NCBI GenBank assembly: GCA_002392945.1
Contig: DGHZ01000010.1
Coordinates: 1-53,599, forward strand
DNA: 53,599 nt
DNA from: Caryophanales bacterium UBA3835
Lineage (GTDB): Bacteria > Bacillota_I > Bacilli_A > RFN20 > CAG-826
Direction: 5' to 3'
The translations under genes were made by a program, and so were the position numbers. Shown in pieces: positions 33,457 through 42,474 of this stretch; the first letter of the stretch is position 1, and each line of letters starts with the position of its first letter. Below the pieces are notes generated by a model, which saw nothing but the letters and a program-made list of their open reading frames with translations, searched no databases and was not told where the DNA came from.

Positions 33457-35542
33457 TAGCTTTTAACTCCAAACTTAAAGAACGTTTTTTGGAAAACTTA
33501 ATAGGAATAAGAGTTGCTATACAAATTAAAATTCCAACAGAAATTGTGATTAATAACGGATATAAAAATGGAATTTTATGAAATGATAAATATGGAATTG
33601 AAATAATGTTACTAACGCTTATGTACTTATGAATAATGTTATTGATTATCAATGATAATGGGTAAGATAAGATTAAAGATATAGCTAAAGAAATGAATCC
33701 TGAATACATGTTTTCATTCACATATATGTTTTCAATATCCCCGTTTTTAGCGCCTAAAGATGTAAGGATGGCGCTAATCTTCCGGTCTTCAGAATAATTT
33801 GTAAAAGAAATAATGGTGATAATTAATAAAGTTCCGATAGCTCCAATTGCTAAAAACAAAAACAAGGCATACTCAGCTGCATTCATAAACCCAATCAAAG
33901 AATTAGCAACGACTAATGACGTTGAATTAAATGTATAATCATCAAAAATGGAATTATCAAAAAGTTGATTTCGATCCCGATAATCTTTTAAAAACAATTG
34001 ATAGGAATAAGAAGAAATAATGGAATAATCTTCAGCATCCATTACTCTATCATACCATGTAATCTTACTGTCATAGTAGGTTGATAGATTAAGAAGAACA
34101 TATTCTTGTAAATAGCTTTCAAGCGCTAAATAAGAATAATAAATTTTAGGGGAATTCAAATAGTCTAATTCATTTACCACTCCAACAATTAAACAATCAG
34201 TTTCAAATTCAAAATAGTCTGTTATCTCTTCTCCATATTCATTTACATAAATCGATTCAAATTTATGATATAAATGTAAGTATTCACCTAGTGCTTCATA
34301 GCCAAGCAAAGAACTGATTTGGTTATAACATTTTAAATTAACAATTACTTCATGAAGACTATCATTAAAAGGCATATCTCCCATAGCAAGTAAAGACTTA
34401 TCAAAATATTCTTCTTGATAACTATAAACTGGGGTATAAAATAATCCTTCAAATATTAAGTCACTAATCGAAATTTTAATATTTTGTGGCAAAATTGCCG
34501 AAAAGTTTGGGCAAATATTAAATAATTTAATTATTTTATCATTGCTTCTTAACTCGGTAATATTAGGCCGTACTGATTTGGTTAATTTAATAAAACCTGT
34601 ATCAGAAACAATCTCATCTTTACTGAGCGTTCCATATCCAAAATCTAACTGTTGATAAGTTGCGTTTTTAATAGCAGAATCTTTCCCATTTATAAATCCA
34701 AACACTAAATTCGTGATGATCATTGAAATAGATAAAGAGGCGACTACAAACAAATTTCTTTTAATTCTCTTTCTATAATTTTTAAAACTAAATTTACTAA
34801 TCCAATTGTATCGTCCTTTATATTCTTCCTTTGGTAGAGTTGATTCTTCTTCAATCTTTATATTTGCATAATCATTAATGATTCTTCCATCAGATAATTC
34901 GATTATTCTATTACAATATCTTTTAACAAGTTGTAGGTTGTGTGACACCATTATCACTAATCTTGATTTGCTAATCGAGGACAATAGTTTCATTACTCTT
35001 TTCGAATTAATAGAATCAAGAGCGCCTGTAGGCTCATCACATAGTAATATTTTAGGATTTCTTATTAAGGCGCGAGCAATTGCAACTCTTTGAGACTCTC
35101 CTCCAGAAAGTTTATTAACATTTGCGTTATATAATTCCTCTGATATACCAACATACTTTAGTAAAGTAGTTGCTTTAGCAACTGCTTTATTCTTTTTCAT
35201 TCCGCTTATTAATAAAGGTAAAGAAACATTTTCTATAACAGTTCTATCTGGAATCAAATTATATTGCTGAGAAACTAATCCAATCTCGTCTCTATAAAAT
35301 AAATAATCTTTATTCTTTTTAGATGTATATTTTTTCTTATTTAAATAAATCTCACCTTTTGAAGGAGTGTCAAATCTAGAGATCATATTTAAAAGTGTAG
35401 TTTTACCACTTCCACTTTTTCCAATGATCGAAACAAATCCAGTATTATCAAAAGACAAGTTAATATTGTTTAACGCTGTAAAAGACTTCTCTTTAGTGAT
35501 TGGAAAATATTTGCATAATCCTTTTATAATTAGAGTCTTCAA
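33449..35542 (-). CDS. ABC exporter, fused ATPase and FtsX/MacB-type permease (697 aa), TTG start
   Basis: Residues 1-215 are an ABC ATPase with GKSGSGKTTLL, LSGGESQRVAIARAL and LLCDEPTGALDS. A helix near 262-284, an extracellular domain of about 280 residues and three C-terminal helices follow. It starts with TTG, 7 nt behind a strong GGAGGG; no ATG is better placed. It is the first gene of the ABC pair. Both ATPase halves have complete motifs, so this is not a degenerate subunit. Bce-type bacitracin sensors and lantibiotic exporters have similar permeases, but no two-component system is adjacent. Confidence 0.88.
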   Translation of the reverse strand: MKTLIIKGLCKYFPITKEKSFTALNNINLSFDNTGFVSIIGKSGSGKTTLLNMISRFDTPSKGEIYLNKKKYTSKKNKDYLFYRDEIGLVSQQYNLIPDRTVIENVSLPLLISGMKKNKAVAKATTLLKYVGISEELYNANVNKLSGGESQRVAIARALIRNPKILLCDEPTGALDSINSKRVMKLLSSISKSRLVIMVSHNLQLVKRYCNRIIELSDGRIINDYANIKIEEESTLPKEEYKGRYNWISKFSFKNYRKRIKRNLFVVASLSISMIITNLVFGFINGKDSAIKNATYQQLDFGYGTLSKDEIVSDTGFIKLTKSVRPNITELRSNDKIIKLFNICPNFSAILPQNIKISISDLIFEGLFYTPVYSYQEEYFDKSLLAMGDMPFNDSLHEVIVNLKCYNQISSLLGYEALGEYLHLYHKFESIYVNEYGEEITDYFEFETDCLIVGVVNELDYLNSPKIYYSYLALESYLQEYVLLNLSTYYDSKITWYDRVMDAEDYSIISSYSYQLFLKDYRDRNQLFDNSIFDDYTFNSTSLVVANSLIGFMNAAEYALFLFLAIGAIGTLLIITIISFTNYSEDRKISAILTSLGAKNGDIENIYVNENMYSGFISLAISLILSYPLSLIINNIIHKYISVSNIISIPYLSFHKIPFLYPLLITISVGILICIATLIPIKFSKKRSLSLELKAND

Positions 35543-35620
35543 ATTAAAGCCCTCCTATATATTAAAGAGTGCAAAAAAATGAAAACTTGCGAAAAAAAGT
35601 TTTAAAAAATTAAAAGCAAA

Positions 35621-35644
35621 ATAAATGACCTGCTCTGCAGGTCA
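35621..35644. terminator. Terminator of miaA-fhs
   Basis: 8-bp stem TGACCTGC/GCAGGTCA with a 3-nt loop and a T-rich tail on the minus strand, just past the fhs stop. Confidence 0.85.
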
Positions 35645-35654
35645 CTTTTTTAAA

Positions 35655-37259
35655 TTATTCGTCTTCCATCTTCACTGCTGCAGGAACCTTAGGCAGACCT
35701 GGCATAGTCATGATTGACCCAGTCAAAGCAACTACAAATCCCGCGCCAGCAGATAAACGAACTTCTCTAATAGTGATATCAAAATCGTCAGGAGCATTTA
35801 AGATTTTAGCGTTATCCGTAAATGAAAGCGGAGTCTTAGCAATACAAACAGGCAAATTTCTATAACCTTGTGCTTCAAACTCTGCAATTTGTTTAAGCGC
35901 TTCTTCAGAATAAATAACGTCCTTAGCTCTATAAATCTCTTTACATATAGAGTTAATCTTATCTTGTAATGAATTATTTAATTCATACAAAGGATGATAA
36001 TAACTTTCTTTTGTTGCTAAGGTTTCTAATACTTTATTAGCAAGATCAACAGCACCCATTCCCCCTCTAGAGAATGCATCACAGAACGCAACTTCATAGT
36101 GATTATCAGAACAGAATTTTATAAGTTCTTCTGTTTCCCTTTCAGTATCGCTAGAGAAGTGATTAACACAAATAACAGTTGGAACATCGTATTTAGCAAT
36201 GTTTTCCATGTGACGTTTTAAATTAGCAAAGCCAATTCTAAGTGCTTCGATGTTCTCATTATCTAATTCTTCAAATTTTACTCCACCATGAAGTTTAAGA
36301 GCTCTAATTGTGGCAACCATAACCACCGCATCAGGTTTAATATTAGCAACACGACATTTAATATCTAAGAATTTCTCAGCGCCTAAATCAGCACCGAAGC
36401 CTGCTTCAGTAACTACGATTGGGGCAAGTTTTAACGCTAACTTAGTAGCGATGATTGAGTTACATCCATGAGCAATATTTGCAAATGGTCCTCCATGTAT
36501 AATACATGGATTGCCTTCTAATGTTTGTACTAAATTAGGATTGAAAGCGTTTTTCATTAGCTTATAAATCGCATTAGAAATTCTTAAAGCCTCTAATTTG
36601 ACTGGTTTACCATCTAAATCATACGCCACAACTATTTGTTTAATACGGTTAATAAAATCTTGCTCATCACGTGATAAACAAAGAATAGCCATCATTTCGC
36701 TAGCAACGGTAATAACAAATTCATCGTGTCTAGGAGCGCTTTTTTTCTCATCTTGATTAACAGTTACGCTTCTTAAAGCACGATCATTCATATCTAAGGC
36801 TCTTTTCCATAAGATTCTAGAAGGATCAATTCTTAATTCATTGCCTTGGAAGATATGATTATCAATAACAGCGGAAATTAAGTTAATGGAACTCGTTAAA
36901 GCGTGCATGTCTCCAGTAAAATGAAGATTAATGTCTTCAGAAGGAACGACACTAGCAAGTCCTCCACCAGTCGCCCCACCTTTTAAACCAAATACAGGGC
37001 CAAGAGATGGCTCTCTTAAACAAAGTAAAGAATTAACACCAATCTTATGTAATCCATCTGTTAAAGCAATTGAAGTTGTAGTTTTTCCTTCTCCGGCTTT
37101 AGTAGGAGTAATCGCAGTAACTAACACTAACTTACCATTAGATTTGTCTTTTAATTCCTCATTAATTTTTAAATCGATTTTTGCTTTGTCTAAGCCATAT
37201 GGAATAACATAATCTTTTTTAATTCCAGCTTCGCTTGCAACATCATAAATATTTCTCAT
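35655..37259 (-). CDS. fhs: Formate-tetrahydrofolate ligase
   Basis: 534 residues, slightly shorter than the usual 555. It makes 10-formyl-THF from formate, ATP and THF. The P-loop region is TPTKAGEGKTTTSIALTDGL and REPSLGPVFGLKGGATGGG binds the folate. FGADLGAEKF and the C-terminal GSIMTMPGLPKVPAA are the remaining signatures. It lies 2 nt after miaA and is presumably co-transcribed with it. No ZTP or purine riboswitch is present upstream. Confidence 0.97.
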   Translation of the reverse strand: MRNIYDVASEAGIKKDYVIPYGLDKAKIDLKINEELKDKSNGKLVLVTAITPTKAGEGKTTTSIALTDGLHKIGVNSLLCLREPSLGPVFGLKGGATGGGLASVVPSEDINLHFTGDMHALTSSINLISAVIDNHIFQGNELRIDPSRILWKRALDMNDRALRSVTVNQDEKKSAPRHDEFVITVASEMMAILCLSRDEQDFINRIKQIVVAYDLDGKPVKLEALRISNAIYKLMKNAFNPNLVQTLEGNPCIIHGGPFANIAHGCNSIIATKLALKLAPIVVTEAGFGADLGAEKFLDIKCRVANIKPDAVVMVATIRALKLHGGVKFEELDNENIEALRIGFANLKRHMENIAKYDVPTVICVNHFSSDTERETEELIKFCSDNHYEVAFCDAFSRGGMGAVDLANKVLETLATKESYYHPLYELNNSLQDKINSICKEIYRAKDVIYSEEALKQIAEFEAQGYRNLPVCIAKTPLSFTDNAKILNAPDDFDITIREVRLSAGAGFVVALTGSIMTMPGLPKVPAAVKMEDE

Positions 37260-37261
37260 AA

Positions 37262-38134
37262 TTAAACCCCCAGTCCTTGCTTTGCTTCTATAATATTTTT
37301 ATAAGTATCTGACTCAAATTGATTCTTGAAAAATGTCACTTGTCTTTTTGCATAATTTCGTGTTCTTTTTTGAATTAACTCGACACAACTCGCGTAATTT
37401 ATTTTATTTTCAAGGAAATCGATGACTTCTTTATATCCGATTCCTTGTCTTGCTGTAAGCGATAAATTGTAATTATCTAGCAAATATTTTACTTCATCAA
37501 CTAGACCATTTTCCATCATTGATAACACTCTTTTATCAATCTTTTGATATAGTTCATCTCTATCAGGTGAAATGTAGATAAATTTAACGTTTTTATATAT
37601 TGGCTTATGTGATTGCTCATTAAGTATTTCGGTTTTCTTTTTACTAGAATGTTTAATAAGAGATATCGCTCTTAATAGTCGCTTTCTGTTATTAACATGG
37701 ATCTTCTTGCTTTCCTCAAAATCTAACTCTTCTAATAGCTTATGTAATTCTTCGTTACTAAGTTCTAACAAATCATCATCAACTGAAACTTCTTCTTTTG
37801 CGAAGTTATAATCGAATAAGGCTGCTCTGACGTATAAGCCAGTGCCACCGACAAGAACAACGTCTTTATATTTTTCTAGTAGTGAAGCTAATTCTTTTCG
37901 ACATAATTCTTGATATTCCATAACCGAGAAAGTTTCTGCTGGCGATTTAATATCTAGCAAATGATATTTTTTATAATGCGGATCGCTCTTTTCTAATTTA
38001 GCTGTACCAATATTCATATCCTTATAGATTTGAAAAGCATCAAAATTAATCGCCTCACAATTAAGTTTATCTATAAGATAATTAGCGAGTTCAGTCTTTC
38101 CAGAACAAGTAGGACCCATTACTACGTAAATCAT
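37262..38134 (-). CDS. miaA: tRNA dimethylallyltransferase
   Basis: 291 residues. It adds the isopentenyl group to A37 of tRNAs reading UNN codons, upstream of MiaB. The N-terminal MIYVVMGPTCSGKTELA is the P-loop. DAFQIYKDMNIGTAK, LLDIKSPAETFSV and the TGLYVRA segment follow. I start at ATG 38134, because TATAAT (38142-38147) is 7 nt upstream and the longer frame to 38173 crosses that promoter and the ymcA terminator. Leaderless initiation is likely. First gene of miaA-fhs. Confidence 0.95.
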   Translation of the reverse strand: MIYVVMGPTCSGKTELANYLIDKLNCEAINFDAFQIYKDMNIGTAKLEKSDPHYKKYHLLDIKSPAETFSVMEYQELCRKELASLLEKYKDVVLVGGTGLYVRAALFDYNFAKEEVSVDDDLLELSNEELHKLLEELDFEESKKIHVNNRKRLLRAISLIKHSSKKKTEILNEQSHKPIYKNVKFIYISPDRDELYQKIDKRVLSMMENGLVDEVKYLLDNYNLSLTARQGIGYKEVIDFLENKINYASCVELIQKRTRNYAKRQVTFFKNQFESDTYKNIIEAKQGLGV

Positions 38135-38141
38135 TGACATT

Positions 38142-38169
38142 ATTATAAATAAAAAAGAAGTGAATTCAA
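38142..38169 (-). promoter_or_regulatory. miaA promoter (leaderless)
   Basis: TTGAAT (38164-38169), 16 nt, TATAAT (38142-38147), then 7 nt to the ATG. The -35 lies in the loop of the upstream terminator hairpin. Confidence 0.55.
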
Positions 38170-38176
38170 TCACTTC
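38151..38176 (-). terminator. Terminator of the rny-ymcA operon
   Basis: Minus-strand stem GAAGTGA/TCACTTC (38157-38176) with 6-nt loop and six T's. The TGA inside the first arm is the ymcA stop codon. Confidence 0.75.
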
Positions 38177-38451
38177 TTGTTTACTATTTTACTAATTTCA
38201 GATAGATATTCGTTAACTTCTTCTTTAAGAGTGTTGTAATTAACCACCAATGGATGAGAATTATATTTAGCTAATAACTCTTTATGAAGCTCATCTTCGT
38301 GATGTGCTTTTGCTAAAGCAATGTCTCTTTTTAAAGCGTTAATCTCTTCGTTAGATTCAACTAAAATCTTGATTCTAAAATATTCAACTATAAGTGGCTC
38401 TTTAAAAATCTCTTCTTTTAGTTCTTTAGCAAGTTCAATAGCATCATTCAT
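38170..38451 (-). CDS. ymcA: YmcA/YlbF family protein (RicA-like)
   Basis: 93 residues, all alpha-helical, with the family pattern ELKEEIFKEPLIVEYFRIK and LAKYNSHPLVVNYNTLKEEV. In Bacillus, YmcA (RicA) forms a complex with YlbF and YaaT that stimulates RNase Y maturation of mRNAs; rny lies in this same operon. It directly follows miaB with an 8-nt overlap, as in B. subtilis. The stop codon is TGA, one of only two in the window. Confidence 0.85.
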   Translation of the reverse strand: MNDAIELAKELKEEIFKEPLIVEYFRIKILVESNEEINALKRDIALAKAHHEDELHKELLAKYNSHPLVVNYNTLKEEVNEYLSEISKIVNKK

Positions 38452-39883
38452 CCACTATTTCTCCAATCAAAGAATAGGTATGACTTTCAATAATCTTCAC
38501 TTTGATAATCTTACCCATTAAAGATTCATCGCCTTTAAAGTGGACTAATTTATTAGATTCTGTATATCCTGAAAGCATATTCTTATCAGTTTTGCTAACT
38601 CCATCCACTAAGACTTTATAAACTCCACCAATATAGGAATTTGAATCCTTTTCAATATTAACCTCCAAATGCTTAACAAGTTCTTTGAATCTTCTACTCT
38701 TTTCAGCGTAGGTAACATTGTCATTAATTTTAGCAGCAGGGGTACCACGTCTAGGGGAATAAATAAAGGTAAATGCTGACTCATATTTTACTTCATCAAC
38801 CAAAGTAAGAGTCTCGTTAAATTGTTCTTCTGTTTCATTAGGGAAACCAACAATAATATCGGTCGATAAAGATAAACCCTTAATCTTGCTTCTCATCTCT
38901 TTAACTAAATTAAGGTAATGCTCTCTAGTATAACGTCTACCCATAAGGCGTAAAACTTCACTACTTCCAGACTGAACAGGAAGATGGATACACTTCATGA
39001 TATTATCGTATTTCGCAATAATTTCTATCATTTTGCTGGAGAAATCCCACGGATGAGATGTTGTAAACCTAATTCTAGGGATGCCCATTTTAGCGGCTTC
39101 TTCAAGTACATCAGCAAAGTCATGTCCTTCATTTAAATCTTTGCCATATGCATTAACATTTTGGCCAAGGAAAGTGATCTCTTGATATCCTTGTTTTTTA
39201 AGATCTCTAACTTCGTCCATGATATCATTAAAATGTCTACTTCTTTCTTTGCCTCTGGTATATGGAACAATGCAGTAAGTACAGAACTTATTACATCCAT
39301 AAATAATATTCACATATGCTTTAAATTCGTTATTTCGAGAAACATTTTTATTTTCGATAACTTCGCCTTGTTTTGACTTAATCGCTATTAACCTAATATC
39401 GTTATGATATACTTCATAAATTAAATCTAATAATTGGTCAATTTCATGAGTGCCAAAATATAGATTAACTTCAGGGAATTTGCTTATTAAAATATCTAAT
39501 ATTTCTGGTTGTTCCACCATACATCCACAAATACCAAGAACAAGCTTTTTGTTGATTTTACGATATTTCTTTAAATTACCGATATCGCCATAAACTTTAT
39601 CTTCAGCATTTTCTCTAACCGCACAGGTGTTAATAATAATAACATCTGCTTCGCTAGGATCACTTGTTTGAATGAAATTAGATGATTCAAGCATCCCTTT
39701 CATTGTTTCTTCATCACGAATATTAGCCTGGCAACCAAATGTATGAATATAATATTTCTTTCCTTTACCTAATTCTTTCATCTCTTTGAGATGAGTAGGA
39801 GAATATAATGAAAACTCAGTCTCAGATTTAACTCTCGACTTGGCATCATTTAAATTTGGGTAATTAATAATTTTCGTTTTCAT
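38444..39883 (-). CDS. miaB: tRNA-2-methylthio-N6-dimethylallyladenosine synthase
   Basis: 479 residues. It thiomethylates i6A37, completing the modification begun by MiaA. The N-terminal UPF0004 domain has HTFGCQANIRDEE, NTCAVRENAED and GICGCMVEQ, whose three Cys bind the auxiliary cluster. The radical-SAM motif is IYGCNKFCTYCIVPYTRG (CxxxCxxC). A C-terminal TRAM domain starts near residue 415 (GVYKVLVDGVSK). The stop is TGA and overlaps ymcA by 8 nt; ymdB ends 1 nt upstream. Confidence 0.97.
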   Translation of the reverse strand: MKTKIINYPNLNDAKSRVKSETEFSLYSPTHLKEMKELGKGKKYYIHTFGCQANIRDEETMKGMLESSNFIQTSDPSEADVIIINTCAVRENAEDKVYGDIGNLKKYRKINKKLVLGICGCMVEQPEILDILISKFPEVNLYFGTHEIDQLLDLIYEVYHNDIRLIAIKSKQGEVIENKNVSRNNEFKAYVNIIYGCNKFCTYCIVPYTRGKERSRHFNDIMDEVRDLKKQGYQEITFLGQNVNAYGKDLNEGHDFADVLEEAAKMGIPRIRFTTSHPWDFSSKMIEIIAKYDNIMKCIHLPVQSGSSEVLRLMGRRYTREHYLNLVKEMRSKIKGLSLSTDIIVGFPNETEEQFNETLTLVDEVKYESAFTFIYSPRRGTPAAKINDNVTYAEKSRRFKELVKHLEVNIEKDSNSYIGGVYKVLVDGVSKTDKNMLSGYTESNKLVHFKGDESLMGKIIKVKIIESHTYSLIGEIVDE

Positions 39884-39884
39884 T

Positions 39885-40670
39885 TTATTTTTCTTCTAAA
39901 TAATAAATTGGAAATATTTCTTTACACTTTCCTGTTGATTCATCAACATCAAGTACAACTGCAGATAATAAGCCTCTACCTTCGCTTGGTAAGTCAAATC
40001 TAGATTGTTCTCCATAAATAATTTTATTAACCACGGTTTCTTTAGAAAACCCTAATGCTCCATCAGCGAAACCTGTCATACCTACATCAGAGATATAGGC
40101 AGTTCCACCTTCTAAAATTTTATAATCTTTTGTTTGAACATGGGTGTGTGTGCCTAAAACCGCAGAAACTTTACCGTCTAAAGCATACGCTAAGCAAAGT
40201 TTTTCTCCAGTTGCCTCAGCGTGGAAGTCAACGATATGAATATCCGTTTTCTCCTCATTATTAATGAGTTCAATTAACGAATAATAAGGATTATTTACTT
40301 CTTCATTCATAAATACTGAACCAAGAACATTAGTGACCCTAATACTGACTCCATTAAGCTCATAAACAATACTACCTTCTCCCGGATAAGGATGTAGTAA
40401 ATTAAGCGGCCTAATTAAGCAATCAGTAGAATCGATATATTTACGTAGATCATTCTTGCTATCATAGTGATTACCTAAGGTAATCGCATCAATGCCGTTA
40501 TCAATTAATTCTAAATAATGATGTCTTAATAAGCCTTTACCATGAGTCACATTTTCTCCGTTAGCAATAACGAAATCAATGTGATATTTATCCACAAATG
40601 TTTGTAAATGATCTTTAATGACACGTCGGCCAATTTTGCCGACGATGTCACCAATAAATAAAATTTTCAA
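39885..40670 (-). CDS. ymdB: YmdB family metallophosphoesterase
   Basis: 261 residues. KILFIGDIVGKIGRRVIKDH, FVIANGENVTHGKG and LGNHYDSKND supply the dinuclear metal site, with further His ligands in DFHAEATGEK and GTHTHVQTKD. YmdB cleaves 2',3'-cyclic AMP and influences the choice between biofilm and motility in B. subtilis. It sits between rny and miaB, as in Bacillus. It begins 21 nt after rny with only a distant AGAAAGAG site. Confidence 0.94.
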   Translation of the reverse strand: MKILFIGDIVGKIGRRVIKDHLQTFVDKYHIDFVIANGENVTHGKGLLRHHYLELIDNGIDAITLGNHYDSKNDLRKYIDSTDCLIRPLNLLHPYPGEGSIVYELNGVSIRVTNVLGSVFMNEEVNNPYYSLIELINNEEKTDIHIVDFHAEATGEKLCLAYALDGKVSAVLGTHTHVQTKDYKILEGGTAYISDVGMTGFADGALGFSKETVVNKIIYGEQSRFDLPSEGRGLLSAVVLDVDESTGKCKEIFPIYYLEEK

Positions 40671-40691
40671 ATTAACTCTTTCTAGAAGTAA

Positions 40692-42263
40692 TTACTTCGC
40701 AGTTTCAATCGCACGATATTCTCTAATGACGGAAACTTTAATTTGTCCAGGATAAGTCATTTCGTTTTCGATACGTTCTTTAATTTCTCTTGCGAGTTTA
40801 AAAGCACCAATATCATCAATCTTATCAGGGATAACCATAACTCTTAGTTCTCTACCGGATTGCATCGCGTATGATTGATAAACTCCATCATATGATTTAC
40901 AAATCTCTTCGAGTTTTTCAATTCTTTGAATATAGTTTTCAAGCATTTCACTTCTAGCACCTGGTCTAGCCGCACTTAAAGTATCAGCAGCTTGAACTAA
41001 GTGAGAAATAACATATTTAGCAGGAACGTCTCCATGGTGAGATTCAATGGCGTTAATAACAACATCACCTTCACCATATTTCTTTGCGAGTCTAGAACCA
41101 ACTTCAACATGGCTACCATCAGTTTCATAGTCGATAGCTTTACCGATATCGTGAAGTAAACCAGCACGCTTAGCAAGATTTTGATCTAAACCAAGTTCTG
41201 CGGCCATTGACCCTGCTAAATAAGCAACTTCAATAGAGTGCTCTAAGGCGTTTTGTCCATATGATGTACGGTATTTTAATCGACCAACATAATCTAAGAG
41301 TTCTTTATTAATTCTTGGTAAGCCAAGTTTAAAGGCCACATCTTGACCGGTCTTATGAATATTTTCTTCGACTTCTTGTTTACATTTTTCAACAATTTCT
41401 TCAATTCTTCCTGGTTGAATTCTACCGTCTTTAATTAACATCTCTAAAGACATTCTAGCGATTTCTCTTCTAACAGGGTTAAAACAAGAAACGGTAATAA
41501 CTTCAGGAGTGTCATCAATAATTAAATCAACACCTAAAAGAGTTTCTAAGGTACGAATATTACGACCTTCTCTACCAATGATTCTTCCTTTCATTTCATC
41601 GTTAGGAAGAGCAACGACAGAGACAGTCTTTTCAATGGTGGTTTCTTGAGCGTATTTAGACATTGCTTGAGCAAGCATTTCTTGGGCTTTAGCAACCACT
41701 TGATCTTTGGCTTCTTCTTCTTTGTTTTTAATGTAAGAGGCGATTTCTCTAGAAACCTTAGATTCCACTCTTTTAAAGAGTTCATCTTTAGCTTCTTGAG
41801 TTGACATTTGAGCAACCTTTTCAAGTTCGACAATGATAGAATCAATCTTCTCTTGCAAGGTGGCTTCTTTCTTATCAACATCTTTTAATCGACGATTAAG
41901 AGTTTCGTTCTTTTCATCAAGAGTATTTTCTTTTTGAATAAGAGCAGCGTCTCTTCTATCGATATTTTGTTCACGTTGGAATAATTGTTTTTCTTGAGCG
42001 GATAATTCCAACTTTCTTTCTTTAATTTCTTTGTCCGCTTCAATTTTCATTTCATTAACTACTTGCTTACCGTCTAATTGAGCGTTTTTTACAATATGTT
42101 CTGCTTTAATTTCAGCTTCACGAACAATTTTGCCTGCTTTATTTTGATCTCTTTTGTTCTTGAAAAAGGGAACAAAATAAATGACCGCCATACCGACAAG
42201 TAAACCTGCAAAGACACAGATAATTGGTAAACCAATTTCCATGAATCCACTTAAAATGTGCAT
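40692..42263 (-). CDS. rny: Ribonuclease Y
   Basis: 523 residues. A single N-terminal membrane helix (about 10-30) anchors it. A long charged coiled coil spans about 40-205. The KH domain (about 212-275) has IIGREGRNIRTLETLLGVD, and the HD domain has LLHDIGKAIDYE with the metal-binding His-Asp pair and later SHHGDVPAK. It starts mRNA decay. GAAAGGA lies 7 nt before the ATG, and a leader of about 160 nt with four hairpins precedes it. First gene of rny-ymdB-miaB-ymcA. Confidence 0.97.
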   Translation of the reverse strand: MHILSGFMEIGLPIICVFAGLLVGMAVIYFVPFFKNKRDQNKAGKIVREAEIKAEHIVKNAQLDGKQVVNEMKIEADKEIKERKLELSAQEKQLFQREQNIDRRDAALIQKENTLDEKNETLNRRLKDVDKKEATLQEKIDSIIVELEKVAQMSTQEAKDELFKRVESKVSREIASYIKNKEEEAKDQVVAKAQEMLAQAMSKYAQETTIEKTVSVVALPNDEMKGRIIGREGRNIRTLETLLGVDLIIDDTPEVITVSCFNPVRREIARMSLEMLIKDGRIQPGRIEEIVEKCKQEVEENIHKTGQDVAFKLGLPRINKELLDYVGRLKYRTSYGQNALEHSIEVAYLAGSMAAELGLDQNLAKRAGLLHDIGKAIDYETDGSHVEVGSRLAKKYGEGDVVINAIESHHGDVPAKYVISHLVQAADTLSAARPGARSEMLENYIQRIEKLEEICKSYDGVYQSYAMQSGRELRVMVIPDKIDDIGAFKLAREIKERIENEMTYPGQIKVSVIREYRAIETAK

Positions 42264-42434
42264 GGGATAAATCCTTTCTAATATAAATATATAGTCAAAA
42301 GACTATTTACCTAAATCAACTTAAAATATTGCTATAAGTATGACTTTTATTATGTAACAGGGTAAACCCTGATAAATCTTTTCTCAATAGAGAATCTATA
42401 GGTAAGTACCTTCCGCAGGTACGAAACCATTATA
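42264..42434 (-). promoter_or_regulatory. rny promoter and hairpin-rich leader
   Basis: TATAAT at 42429-42434 starts a leader of about 158 nt. Successive hairpins on the minus strand: GTACCT/AGGTAC, TTCTC/GAGAA, CAGGG/CCCTG and ATAGTC/GACTAT, the last about 25 nt before the start codon. No known riboswitch consensus fits and no terminator is present, so control by RNA cleavage or by RNase Y itself is a possibility. Confidence 0.55.
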
Positions 42435-42474
42435 AAGGAAATATCTATTTATAGGAAAGAATAATTTTTAAAAA

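Noticed and set aside
38170..38451. Mycoplasma-type code with TGA as tryptophan
   Set aside because: TGA serves as the stop of ymcA and miaB with correct protein ends, and all other long genes are uninterrupted under the standard code using TGG for Trp.
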